Positions 52,573-61,438 of a stretch of 64,000 bases of DNA are shown here, in pieces; position 1 is the stretch's first letter; every line of letters starts with the position of its first letter. Below the pieces are notes generated by a model. It was not told the DNA's origin, made no database searches, and saw nothing but the letters and a program-made list of their open reading frames with translations. This stretch comes from JADGQN01 sp035315185 (GTDB lineage Bacteria; Desulfobacterota; Syntrophorhabdia; Syntrophorhabdales; WCHB1-27). The stretch is taken from positions 1 through 64,000 of the forward strand of contig DATFYE010000008.1 in the NCBI GenBank assembly GCA_035315185.1, read 5' to 3'. The translations under genes and the position numbers were made by a program.

Positions 52573-53322
52573 ATGGGAAGAACTTTCGAAGCCCTCGTAA
52601 GGGCGGAAAAGGATAGTAAGCTAAGGCGAGAGGAACTGGCCCCGTTTGAGCCAAAGGTCAATCTCCAGCCCTACGCGCCTTTCAGACTTTCGGTCTCTCA
52701 ACAAGCTTCGGAAGAGTATCAGGGACTGAAGCACAGCCTGCGTTCCCTGTTACCCGAACCTAAGGGCAAAGTACTTATGTTTGTCAGCTCAACGCATGGC
52801 GAGGGAACTTCAACGGTTGTCGCCACATTTGGTACTGTCCTGGCATCTTCCGGAGAGAGTGTGATGCTCGTCGATGCGAACCTGAGGAAACCGTCACTGC
52901 ATGACATGTTCAGTATTGAAAGGGCGGGTGGTGTTACCGAGTTGCTGTTGGGTGCCACAGAGGTGAAGGACGTGATGAAGAAAACCCGTTTCAGCAACCT
53001 GTTCATCATCACTGGCGGGGTTCCACCGTCAAATCTATCCCTTGCCCTGAGTTCAAAAAGTGTTTGCCACATGATCGGCCGGTTGAAGAGGGAGGCCGGT
53101 TGGATACTCCTCGACGCTCCGCCCGTGAATGAATTTACCGATGCACTAACCTTGTGCTCGGAGATTGACGGGACTGTGCTTGTCGTTCAGGCGGAAAAAA
53201 CAAAGTGGGAAGTAGCGCTAAGGGCAAAACAGAGACTCGATGATGCGAAGACGAACGTTTTTGGTGTCGTGTTGAACAGGCGAAAACTACATATCCCCGA
53301 GCGGATATACAAACTACTGTAA
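52573..53322 (+). CDS. CpsD/CapB-like BY-kinase-family ATPase with altered Walker A
   Basis: 249 residues related to the cytoplasmic half of bacterial tyrosine autokinases that act with Wzz. Walker A reads HGEGTST at 75-81: Thr79 stands where the invariant Lys of GEGKST should be. Walker A' VMLVDANLRKPSLH and Walker B WILLDAPPV are present. The C-terminus lacks the Tyr-rich cluster of active kinases. It may be a non-kinase regulator of Wzz. Starts two bases after the upstream stop. Confidence 0.85.
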   Translation: MGRTFEALVRAEKDSKLRREELAPFEPKVNLQPYAPFRLSVSQQASEEYQGLKHSLRSLLPEPKGKVLMFVSSTHGEGTSTVVATFGTVLASSGESVMLVDANLRKPSLHDMFSIERAGGVTELLLGATEVKDVMKKTRFSNLFIITGGVPPSNLSLALSSKSVCHMIGRLKREAGWILLDAPPVNEFTDALTLCSEIDGTVLVVQAEKTKWEVALRAKQRLDDAKTNVFGVVLNRRKLHIPERIYKLL

Positions 53323-53335
53323 TGATTTTCCAAGA

Positions 53336-54817
53336 GTGGATGCCAGCCGACGTGTTCCATCACAACGAGCCGTAGCCATGCTATCCCGCCGCCGCCAAAT
53401 CCTGATTTCCGCCTTTAAAGTAATCGACCTCTTAATGGTCACTGTTTGGTTTCTGATAAGCGCTGTTTTGGAGTCCCGTGAAGTCAGGGTTGCATTCACT
53501 GATTTCCTTTCCATGCGCATCAGTGTGCAGAATTTTGCTATCTTTTTGGGGTTCCTGTTCGCCTCGCACACAAGCTTCAGGCTTTTCAATTTGTATCAGT
53601 CAAGGAGGCTCTCTACAAGGAATAATGAAGTGGTGGACGTTTTCAAGGCAAGCACCATGGCTGTGGCCATACTGGCCGCGACCGCGCAAGTGCTACGGAT
53701 CCGCATGGTTACGCCACTGTTTCTGAGTGTCTTCTGGGTTGGGAGCACCGGCTCCATGGTCTTGAGCCGTACTATCATGAGAGCTGCACTTGCTGCTCTA
53801 AGAAGGCGAGGCAGGAACCTTCGTACCGTACTCGTTGTGGGAGCAAACTCCCGAGGCGTCCACTTCGCCCGGAAGCTCGAATCCCAACCTGAATTGGGTT
53901 ACAGGGTGGCAGGGTTTGTTGATGAGCGGGATCGTGCCGATACTGAGACGTTCAAGCGGTCAGGATACCGCCTGGTGGCCGATTTAGAGGACTTCGCGGT
54001 TTATCTCAGGGCCCACGTGGTTGACGAGGTTGCAGTTTTTCTACCGTTAAAATCGCTTTACCTGGAGTCAGCAAAGATAATAGCTGTGTGTGAAGAACAT
54101 GGCATCGCGGTAAGGGTTCCGGTTCAATCCTTCAACCTGACTTTGGGAAAAGCAGAGGTAGAACCCTTGGAAAGTGATCCGGTGGTGACAATTTATACAG
54201 GAGCCATGCACGGCTTCGCAGTATTTATGAAGCGGTTGCTCGATATCACTATTTCAGTCATTTTGTTTTTGATGCTCCTGCCCGTCTTTGGTGCTGTTGC
54301 GCTCCTGATTAAAGGTACTTCGAAGGGGCCGGTATTGTTCGCCCAGGAACGGCTTGGACTCAATAAGCGATTGTTCAGGGTTTACAAGTTCAGGACCATG
54401 GTCCACGGCGCCGAAAAAATACTGACCGAGCTTGAGCACCTCAATGAAGCAGGCGGGCCGGTCTTTAAGATGAAGCGTGACCCACGCATGACAAGACTTG
54501 GAAAATTCCTGCGAAAGACAAGCATCGACGAACTGCCGCAGCTCTTTAATGTTCTCAAGGGGGATATGAGTTTGGTGGGGCCAAGGCCCCTTCCCGTGCG
54601 GGACTATGAAGGCTTTAATCAGGACTGGCACCGGCGCCGTTTCAGCGTTCGCCCGGGCATCACCTGCTTGTGGCAGGTTAATGGTCGGAGTTCCGTTCCG
54701 TTTCAGAAATGGATGGAGCTGGACATGGAGTACATCGATAGGTGGTCTCTCTGGCTGGATTTCAAAATCGTCTTGAAGACCATCCCGGCTGTGTTGAAAG
54801 GTGCCGGAGCTTCATAA
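53336..54817 (+). CDS. Polyprenyl glycosylphosphotransferase (WbaP/EpsB-like)
   Basis: Priming enzyme of exopolysaccharide synthesis, 493 residues. Four or five N-terminal hydrophobic segments, a CoA-binding-like soluble domain with VLVVGANSRGVHFARKL near 165, a re-entrant helix at about 300-325, then the catalytic sugar transferase domain: FAQERLGLNKR, VYKFRTMV, DELPQLFNVLKGDMSLVGPRP and RPGITCLWQVNGRS. An internal ATG at 53378 (residue 15) may be the true start. It is a second, long-type priming enzyme besides the short PglC-like one at 16.8 kb. Confidence 0.92.
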   Translation: MDASRRVPSQRAVAMLSRRRQILISAFKVIDLLMVTVWFLISAVLESREVRVAFTDFLSMRISVQNFAIFLGFLFASHTSFRLFNLYQSRRLSTRNNEVVDVFKASTMAVAILAATAQVLRIRMVTPLFLSVFWVGSTGSMVLSRTIMRAALAALRRRGRNLRTVLVVGANSRGVHFARKLESQPELGYRVAGFVDERDRADTETFKRSGYRLVADLEDFAVYLRAHVVDEVAVFLPLKSLYLESAKIIAVCEEHGIAVRVPVQSFNLTLGKAEVEPLESDPVVTIYTGAMHGFAVFMKRLLDITISVILFLMLLPVFGAVALLIKGTSKGPVLFAQERLGLNKRLFRVYKFRTMVHGAEKILTELEHLNEAGGPVFKMKRDPRMTRLGKFLRKTSIDELPQLFNVLKGDMSLVGPRPLPVRDYEGFNQDWHRRRFSVRPGITCLWQVNGRSSVPFQKWMELDMEYIDRWSLWLDFKIVLKTIPAVLKGAGAS

Positions 54818-54902
54818 TTTTATTATGATAGACATCTCGCGAAGCGGCTGTTCCCATAGTCTTGTGCCGGCCGGCGTGTGGAAGGTCTACCAGAAACGCT
54901 GG

Positions 54903-56051
54903 ATGAGTGAGGAATACACGCCCGGCCTGGTTTCGGTCATAATCCCCACGCACAACTGCGCTCGCTTCCTGGGTGAGGCTATGGACTCGGTTTTGGCGCA
55001 GACCTACCGGCCCATCGAGCTTATCGTCGTGGACGACGGTTCGACCGACAACACTGGGTCCGTGCTGGAGGAGTGGGGCAGGAATGTCCGTAGAGACAGG
55101 ATGATTCATTTCCGAACCTTTTGTCAGGAGCAGAGGGGCGCCCCGGCGGCCCGCAACAAGGGCTTGATAGAGTCTCAGGGTGAGTACATCCAGTTCCTGG
55201 ATGCCGATGATATACTCTCGCCTGGTAAAATGGCCTCTCAGGTCTCCATCCTCTCCGGGTCTGGAGGAGGGGAAAAGGCCGCGTATGGTCCCTGGCGCCA
55301 CTTTGTCACGTCCGGGAACCGCATACTGGTATATAACCCCCAGTACGGGGTCAGTGAAGGAGAATGGCTCAAGCAATGGCTATCAGGCTGGTTTGTGCCG
55401 CCCCATTCACTGCTTTGGATGCGATCCGACGTGATAAGGTTGGGACCCTGGGATGAGAGTTCGGCGCCTGACGATGACGGTGAGTATGCCATGCGCTATC
55501 TGGCGTCGGGCGGCCGATTGATCTTCTGTCCGGAGATGTGGGTATATTATCGCCAGAATCCAAACGTGGCGCTATTTGGAAACAGCCTCAGCGGTCGGCG
55601 TACGGCGAGTTCAATACGTGCAAGAATCCGCGTAGCTCGGCGCATGGAGAGATTTTTGGCCGAAACAGGCCTGTTGGATGACGAGTACAGCCGTGCGCTG
55701 TCTCATCGTTACTATGGGATTGCGAAGAACTATACCACGGGAAACCGGCTTCTCCGACGGCTCTGCCTGCGCGACTTCAGGCGTCTTTCCCGGGATGGCA
55801 ATGCTCCTGGTACATCTCGGCATCGCGTGCTGGCACGGCTGTTCGGGTTTGTCCTCACTCAGAAACTTCGTTTCTTGATCTTAGGTGTGCTCCGCATCCC
55901 AACCCAGTTTCCAGCGGCGTCAGTCCGCACGATAGAAGAACTGCGCACGTTCGATCGACCCGCCTCGCAGGAACCCCTGGGGTCTCTTGTGAGTCGATAC
56001 CATTCTCCCGGGACAGGAACAGAGAGGGGGGCTGTCTACCGCCACCATTAA
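54903..56051 (+). CDS. Glycosyltransferase family 2
   Basis: GT-A enzyme. VSVIIPTHNCARFLG, VVDDGSTDNTG, DADD metal site and PDDDGEYAMRYL mark the catalytic domain (1-about 250); a basic helical C-terminal part follows. The start is uncertain: ATG at 54903 places VSVIIP at residue 10 as usual, whereas ATG at 54825 or GTG at 54801 would add residues without similarity. No strong ribosome binding site is seen for any of them. Confidence 0.8.
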   Translation: MSEEYTPGLVSVIIPTHNCARFLGEAMDSVLAQTYRPIELIVVDDGSTDNTGSVLEEWGRNVRRDRMIHFRTFCQEQRGAPAARNKGLIESQGEYIQFLDADDILSPGKMASQVSILSGSGGGEKAAYGPWRHFVTSGNRILVYNPQYGVSEGEWLKQWLSGWFVPPHSLLWMRSDVIRLGPWDESSAPDDDGEYAMRYLASGGRLIFCPEMWVYYRQNPNVALFGNSLSGRRTASSIRARIRVARRMERFLAETGLLDDEYSRALSHRYYGIAKNYTTGNRLLRRLCLRDFRRLSRDGNAPGTSRHRVLARLFGFVLTQKLRFLILGVLRIPTQFPAASVRTIEELRTFDRPASQEPLGSLVSRYHSPGTGTERGAVYRHH

Positions 56052-56055
56052 ATTG

Positions 56056-57357
56056 ATGGACGGGTTGCATACCATCGCGAGCCTGCGAGACACAAGATGG
56101 TGGCTCTTCTGGGCCGCCGTCGTGTTGGGCCTCGGCGTATTCTGGTTCATAGAGGGACACGATTTGCTCTGGGGTGCTCGAGACTGGACCGAAGTAACAG
56201 AAGCCTCAGTCCAGGTCGAGGAGGGCAGCGCGCCGCGCCGCGTCAGTCTTCTTATCCTCGGCGCTTTTGGGGTATTCAGCCTCTTGCGACGTGAGCGGAA
56301 ACCTTGGCATGCCCAAAGCTTGTTGACCTGGCTTGCGCTCTTCTTTCTTCTCTGGGCCCTTATCAGTCTCGCATGGACTGAGGATGTCGGCATGACTTTC
56401 CGCAGACTGCTTGTGCTTGCGATGTTCTGTCTCGGGGCCATTGGGCTCGCCGAGAGTTTTTCCGTCCCTGCCATTGTCTTAATGGTCTTTGTCGTAACAG
56501 GCGTTTATCTAACTGTAGGCTTTGCAGCTGAAGCGGCGCTGGGCACATTCCTTCCGCTCGATCCTGACTACCGTTTTGCAGGCACAATGCATCCGAACCA
56601 TCAAGGCATGAACTGCGCTTTACTGCTTGTCAGCGCGCTGTTTCTTGCAAAGCATGCGAAGCGCATGCCAAGGGCTCTGGTTTTGAGTGCAGCGGGGGTG
56701 GCGTTTGTGTTCCTTTTTCTCACAAAGTCTAGAGCCTCTCTTGGAGGTGCCATCCTCTCTCTTCTAGTATACTGGGCCCTGGTGGTTCCAGGATCGCGAA
56801 AGGGCGTTCTGCTTCTTGTCGCGGGAATAATTTCTATTATCATTATTTTTTTCCTTGGTGACATCCTTTTCTATCGGTTAGGAGAGAGTATGTTGCTTGG
56901 TCGGTCAGATGATCCGGATTCCGTTTCCATGCTGACGGGGCGAATTCCACTCTGGAAGGTGTGTATTGAACAGATAGCCATGCGACCGTTTCAGGGATAT
57001 GGCTACGGTGCCTTTTGGACCCCTCAGCACATTTATGAGATTTCTGCGTCAGAGGATTGGGGAGTGGCGGAGGCGCACTCAGCCTACGTTGAACTTGCGC
57101 TCGGCGTGGGGCTCATGGGCGCGATTACCTGGGTGCTCATTCTGTTCTTCGGGATTAGAAGGGCTTTTGCGAGGGGCGAGGTCTTGGAAAACAGTGGGCA
57201 CCATTTTCTGGGAGTTCTGCTCTTGTTTAGTGCTTTGGATGGCGTCCTGGAATCAGGCCCCGTCGGCCCGACTCTGCTCTATCTTTTTAATATTGTGGCG
57301 GTCCTGTATCTCGGCTTTTATCAGGCGCGAGCAGTAGCCCAGATTAAGGGGACATAA
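56056..57357 (+). CDS. O-antigen ligase/polymerase family membrane protein (Wzy-like)
   Basis: About 433 residues with 10 or more hydrophobic helices and the large periplasmic loop of the O-antigen ligase family, including GRIPLWKVCIEQIAMRPFQGYGYGAF-like G-R-x-x-x-W and HSAYVELALGVG motifs. Either polymerises the repeat unit (Wzy) or ligates it to a carrier. Start ATG at 56056; an in-frame TTG precedes it. Confidence 0.88.
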   Translation: MDGLHTIASLRDTRWWLFWAAVVLGLGVFWFIEGHDLLWGARDWTEVTEASVQVEEGSAPRRVSLLILGAFGVFSLLRRERKPWHAQSLLTWLALFFLLWALISLAWTEDVGMTFRRLLVLAMFCLGAIGLAESFSVPAIVLMVFVVTGVYLTVGFAAEAALGTFLPLDPDYRFAGTMHPNHQGMNCALLLVSALFLAKHAKRMPRALVLSAAGVAFVFLFLTKSRASLGGAILSLLVYWALVVPGSRKGVLLLVAGIISIIIIFFLGDILFYRLGESMLLGRSDDPDSVSMLTGRIPLWKVCIEQIAMRPFQGYGYGAFWTPQHIYEISASEDWGVAEAHSAYVELALGVGLMGAITWVLILFFGIRRAFARGEVLENSGHHFLGVLLLFSALDGVLESGPVGPTLLYLFNIVAVLYLGFYQARAVAQIKGT

Positions 57358-57358
57358 C

Positions 57359-58384
57359 GTGGGCTTGGCCAGGCCAGATATTACGGTAATTGTGTGCACG
57401 TACAATAGGTCGGAGATGTTGCACCGTGCGTTAAGGAGCCTCGTAGGTCAGGAGACCGACGGGTCATTCTCATACGAAATCCTGGTAATTGATGACGCTT
57501 CAACCGATGATACCAGGAGCCGTGTCCGAGAAGTCTCATTGTGCTCGGAGACACCCATACGGTATTCTCTCGGCGAAGGGAAAGGAATTGCCTGTGCGAG
57601 AAACAAAGGGCTCAAAGAATCGTTTAGCGAGTGGGTAGCCTTTTTCGATGACGACCAACTCGCAGAACCGGCCTGGCTTGAGGAACTGTTAGCATGTGCA
57701 CGTGAAGCCAAAGCAGAATGCGTGGGTGGAAGAAGACTGTTGGATCTGTCGGAAGACGAGCTTACACGGCTCTCGCCGACGTGTCGCAACATTCTCGGTG
57801 AAGTGGACCTTGGCAAGAAGCAGAGGAAGTGCTGGCGGAAGGAGTACCCTGCTGCGGGCAACATCCTTTTGAGGCGCAAGATCTTTGATGCTGTGGGTGG
57901 GTTTGATGAATCTTTTGGACGGGGAGGTGAAGATACAGAACTTGCTCAAAGAATGCGAAGGGTAGGGATTATTGCATGGTATGCACCGGCGGCCGTCGCG
58001 TGGCACATGATCCCGACCTATCGCCTGAGAGCGGAGTACCTGGTATGGGCCTCGCAGCGCGCAGGGGACAACTTCGCTTACAGGGACTATCTCGAATGGG
58101 GACTTTTCAGAACGACGCTCGCCTGTACTGCCCGGATAGGTCAGGCCATACTGATCACCATGCCGATCTTAATCTGGGGCTGGCTAAAGGCGGACGATAC
58201 AAGACTACTGGGACAGAAATGTTTGCTATGGCGGACTGCGGGCTACGCGGTGCACACCCTTCATCTACTCATGCCCCGACTGTTTAACCCTGAACGTTTT
58301 TTTGGTCGCTTGGAGTTCCGGAAAGAACGGAGAATATTTTCCACGAGCTCCAATGCCCCCGAAAGAGCGATGGAGAAGTCCTGA
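57359..58384 (+). CDS. Glycosyltransferase family 2
   Basis: 341 residues, GTG start one base after the previous stop. ITVIVCTYNRSEMLHRAL, VIDDASTDDT, FFDDDQLAEPAWL metal motif and the GRGGEDTELAQRMRR acceptor-site motif are typical of rhamnosyl- and related transferases. One hydrophobic helix at about 255-275 may anchor it. Donor unknown. Confidence 0.88.
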   Translation: MGLARPDITVIVCTYNRSEMLHRALRSLVGQETDGSFSYEILVIDDASTDDTRSRVREVSLCSETPIRYSLGEGKGIACARNKGLKESFSEWVAFFDDDQLAEPAWLEELLACAREAKAECVGGRRLLDLSEDELTRLSPTCRNILGEVDLGKKQRKCWRKEYPAAGNILLRRKIFDAVGGFDESFGRGGEDTELAQRMRRVGIIAWYAPAAVAWHMIPTYRLRAEYLVWASQRAGDNFAYRDYLEWGLFRTTLACTARIGQAILITMPILIWGWLKADDTRLLGQKCLLWRTAGYAVHTLHLLMPRLFNPERFFGRLEFRKERRIFSTSSNAPERAMEKS

Positions 58385-58402
58385 GGGGTCAATTTCGCCG
58401 TT

Positions 58403-59584
58403 ATGCAAATTATCTATTTGAGCACTTTGTATCCTCCTGCGATTGGAGGATCTCAGTTACATCTCCATCAGCTTGCAAGAGTAATGAGGGATCTGGGAAA
58501 TGACGTAAAAGTTATCACGCTTACGTCAAGATACCGAACGGACTGGCTTCGGCTCTCCACTGTGTTTCCAGAAAGGCCGTCATCGTACGAGTATGATGGA
58601 ATTTCGGTGAACAAGATAGGTTTTGACAAACTAACAAGAGTAAAGGTAGCCCCATGGGCTTCTGTATATTATCTATTTATGAGTCGGGCGGTTAAGGAGA
58701 TAGCCCCGTACTTGTTTGGTCACATCGAAAGGGCCGCCAATGACGCTACAATAGTGCATGCTACGAGGAATGGACGAGAGTTTCTGGCCAGGGCGGGACT
58801 GAATTTTGCTCGGACAAAAAATATTCCCTTTGTCTTGACGCCAAACCATCACCCGCGCTGGAAGGGATTCCTATATAGGGAGTACGATAAGATTTATCGA
58901 GAAGCAGACGCTGTTATAGCACTTACTGAGGCGGAAAAAGAAACTTTGATTGAAGAAAAAGGCGTAGAAGAGGCTCGAATCCACGTAACCGGTATCGGTC
59001 CTATTCTCGCCAAAGAATATTCCGCGGATGAATTCAGAAGAGAATATAACATTGAAAGTAAATATGTTCTTTATCTAGGCCAGCAGGTAAAGTATAAAGG
59101 AATCGAAGCTGTCATTAGGGCAGCATCAATTGTGTGGGAGAAGCATCCAGATACTGCGTTTGTCTTCATTGGGCCACAAACTAACTATTCAAAAGCCCTG
59201 TTCAAGAAAGTCAGAGATAAAAGGATCATAAGCTTGGGTCCGGTGGATCTAGAAACCAAAACATCAGCCATAGCTGGCTGCGAGTTCATTTGTTTACCAT
59301 CGGCCCAGGAAAGCTTTGGTGGCGTTTATGTAGAAGCATGGTCGCTGAGGAAAACGGTCATTGGGGGGAATATACCTTCCATAGCATCACTCATCGAGCA
59401 TGGCAGGGACGGTTTTCTATCAAGCCAGGACCCTAAAGAACTAGCAGAGAATATTATTTGTCTCCTTTCGGCTCCGGACATGGCCGGTAGTATGGGAAAT
59501 GCTGGCTGGAAGAAGGTAATGGAAAGATACACTTGGGAAATGCTAGGAGCGAAAACGGAATCCATATACGAGATGCTTTGTTAG
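58403..59584 (+). CDS. Glycosyltransferase family 4
   Basis: 393-residue GT-B enzyme. LSTLYPPAIGGSQLHLHQLAR at the N-terminus carries the acceptor-side GG motif, and KYVLYLGQQVKYKGIEAVIRA plus SAQESFGGVYVEAWSLRK form the donor site. Base composition is clearly more AT-rich than the genes before and after (for example long runs of A/T-ended codons), suggesting separate acquisition together with the next gene. Confidence 0.87.
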   Translation: MQIIYLSTLYPPAIGGSQLHLHQLARVMRDLGNDVKVITLTSRYRTDWLRLSTVFPERPSSYEYDGISVNKIGFDKLTRVKVAPWASVYYLFMSRAVKEIAPYLFGHIERAANDATIVHATRNGREFLARAGLNFARTKNIPFVLTPNHHPRWKGFLYREYDKIYREADAVIALTEAEKETLIEEKGVEEARIHVTGIGPILAKEYSADEFRREYNIESKYVLYLGQQVKYKGIEAVIRAASIVWEKHPDTAFVFIGPQTNYSKALFKKVRDKRIISLGPVDLETKTSAIAGCEFICLPSAQESFGGVYVEAWSLRKTVIGGNIPSIASLIEHGRDGFLSSQDPKELAENIICLLSAPDMAGSMGNAGWKKVMERYTWEMLGAKTESIYEMLC

Positions 59585-59619
59585 AGAATGAAGAGAATAT
59601 CGGTCGATTAGCTTAATTC

Positions 59620-60600
59620 ATGAAAAGGTACAAAATATTTATTGATCGGCTTAACCATAATTATCTTGAAAAGTTAAAAAAAGGCCTTTCCTTTACCAAC
59701 ATAGGATCGAGAGTCAGGCCGGGAAACCCAATATTTATCAAGCCGAATTTGACCTATCCCCATTACAAAAAGGGAGTAATGACGAGCCCCGAATTCATTG
59801 AATATTTGATTATTGCACTTAAAGACTATTCAAAAAACATCATAATAGGAGAAGCTGATGGCGGTGGATACAATAGATTTTCAATGGATGAGGTTTTTGA
59901 GGCGACAGGCCTTAGATCCATAGCGAAACAGCATAGAGTTGAGCTCGTGAACCTATCCAAGCTCCCTTCACGTGACATCAGTTTTGATTACAAACACAAA
60001 CATTTCACAATCCCTCTTCCACGCCTTCTTCTGGATGAGGTCCAGTTGGTCATTACCGTGCCGGTGCCAAAGGTTCATACAAACACAGGTATTAGCATTT
60101 CAATCAAGAATCAATGGGGGTGCATACAAGAGCCCGCGCTGAGGCTAAAGCTTCATCCCTATTTCGCGAAGGTCATCAAAGAGATAAACGAAGCGCTACG
60201 GGTCGGGATCGCGGTGATAGACGGTAGGTACGGACTAAACAGAAACGGGCCCATGAGAGGCGACGTTGAGGAACTGGGGTGGTTGTTAATAGCAGACGAC
60301 ATTACAGGGGCGGATGTCGCTTGCTGCGCGCTTATGGGCATTGACCCTTTGTCTGTAAAATATCTTCGCTCTTACAATGACCATGAACCCCTTCCGACGC
60401 TGGATATGTTTGAGTTCAACCAGGATTACACGCAGTTCATTGGCCCAAAGTTTTACCTGAAACGGGATGTTTGGGACTATCCAGGATACTTTGCTTTTCG
60501 TTCGCGGTTCCTGGCATACCTGGCTTATCACTCCAAACTGGCACACCTTCTTCACAAGCTGCTCTATCTGTTCAGGGAAAAGTTCTACGACCACGGCTAG
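59620..60600 (+). CDS. DUF362 family protein
   Basis: 326 residues matching the DUF362 pattern: FIKPNLTYPHYKKGVMTSPEF, IIGEADGGGYNRF, the VPKVHTNTGISISIKNQWG segment and DGRYGLNRNGPMRG. It lacks the C-terminal ferredoxin-type cysteines found in some DUF362 proteins. The biochemical role is unknown; several members are found beside glycan or lipid genes. AT-rich at its start like the preceding glycosyltransferase. Confidence 0.78.
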   Translation: MKRYKIFIDRLNHNYLEKLKKGLSFTNIGSRVRPGNPIFIKPNLTYPHYKKGVMTSPEFIEYLIIALKDYSKNIIIGEADGGGYNRFSMDEVFEATGLRSIAKQHRVELVNLSKLPSRDISFDYKHKHFTIPLPRLLLDEVQLVITVPVPKVHTNTGISISIKNQWGCIQEPALRLKLHPYFAKVIKEINEALRVGIAVIDGRYGLNRNGPMRGDVEELGWLLIADDITGADVACCALMGIDPLSVKYLRSYNDHEPLPTLDMFEFNQDYTQFIGPKFYLKRDVWDYPGYFAFRSRFLAYLAYHSKLAHLLHKLLYLFREKFYDHG

Positions 60601-60601
60601 G

Positions 60602-61402
60602 ATGACGAATGGGGTTTGGCACATGGAAGATCATCACATAGATATATGGCCACACAAGCACAACATCATAGGGGTTAACGTAAGTGCCATCACCTATGAT
60701 GAAGCATTGCCCGTGGTAATTAAGGCCGCAAAGGCAAGGAAGTCAGTCTCTGTATCGCACCTAGCTGTACATGGTCTCGTTACAGGATCTCAAGAGACAC
60801 AGTTCAGATCCGTGCTGAATGAGTTTGATATCATAGCGCCTGACGGGCAACCGGTGAGACTCGCGTTGAACCTCTTATACGGGACGAAACTGCCGGATCG
60901 CTGTTACGGACCTGAATTCATGAGCCGTCTCTGTCAGCGTGCAGCAAAGGAGAGGATTGGAGTCTATCTGTATGGGAGTCAGGTTCCCGTTGTCGAGGCC
61001 CTGAGGCGCAATTTGATTGCGCGCTTCCCCGGGCTCCGGATTGTCGGCTGCGAGCCCTCAATCTTCAGGCCTCTCACCGGAGCCGAAGATAAAGCTTTGG
61101 TACAGCGAATCAACGACAGTGGAGCGGGCATTGTTTTTCTCGGTCTGGGATGCCCGCTGCAGGAAAAGTTTGCCCATCAGCACAAGGGAAAGATCAATGC
61201 AGTCATGGTTTGCGTCGGTGCTGCTTTTGATTTTCATTCGGGTAACAAAAGAATGGCTCCGGAATGGATGCAGAGGTGCGCGCTCGAATGGGCCTTTCGT
61301 CTTTCTCAAGAACCTAGGCGGCTTTGGCGAAGATATCTGCCTACGAATACCCTGTTTCTATCAAAATTGCTTTTGCAGTTAACCGGGCTGAAAAGCTTCT
61401 GA
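60602..61402 (+). CDS. WecG/TagA/CpsF-family glycosyltransferase (GT26)
   Basis: About 266 residues. GVNVSAITYDEAL, the APDGQPVRLALNLL motif with the catalytic Asp, YLYGSQ and FLGLGCPLQEKF are GT26 signatures. Members transfer N-acetylmannosamine(uronic acid) or glucuronic acid to lipid-linked acceptors. Start taken at ATG 60602 just after the DUF362 stop; ATG at 60623 behind GGGG is a good alternative. Confidence 0.9.
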   Translation: MTNGVWHMEDHHIDIWPHKHNIIGVNVSAITYDEALPVVIKAAKARKSVSVSHLAVHGLVTGSQETQFRSVLNEFDIIAPDGQPVRLALNLLYGTKLPDRCYGPEFMSRLCQRAAKERIGVYLYGSQVPVVEALRRNLIARFPGLRIVGCEPSIFRPLTGAEDKALVQRINDSGAGIVFLGLGCPLQEKFAHQHKGKINAVMVCVGAAFDFHSGNKRMAPEWMQRCALEWAFRLSQEPRRLWRRYLPTNTLFLSKLLLQLTGLKSF

Positions 61403-61438
61403 ATCGCAATCAAATAATTTATGGGAGAGTAGACAGCC

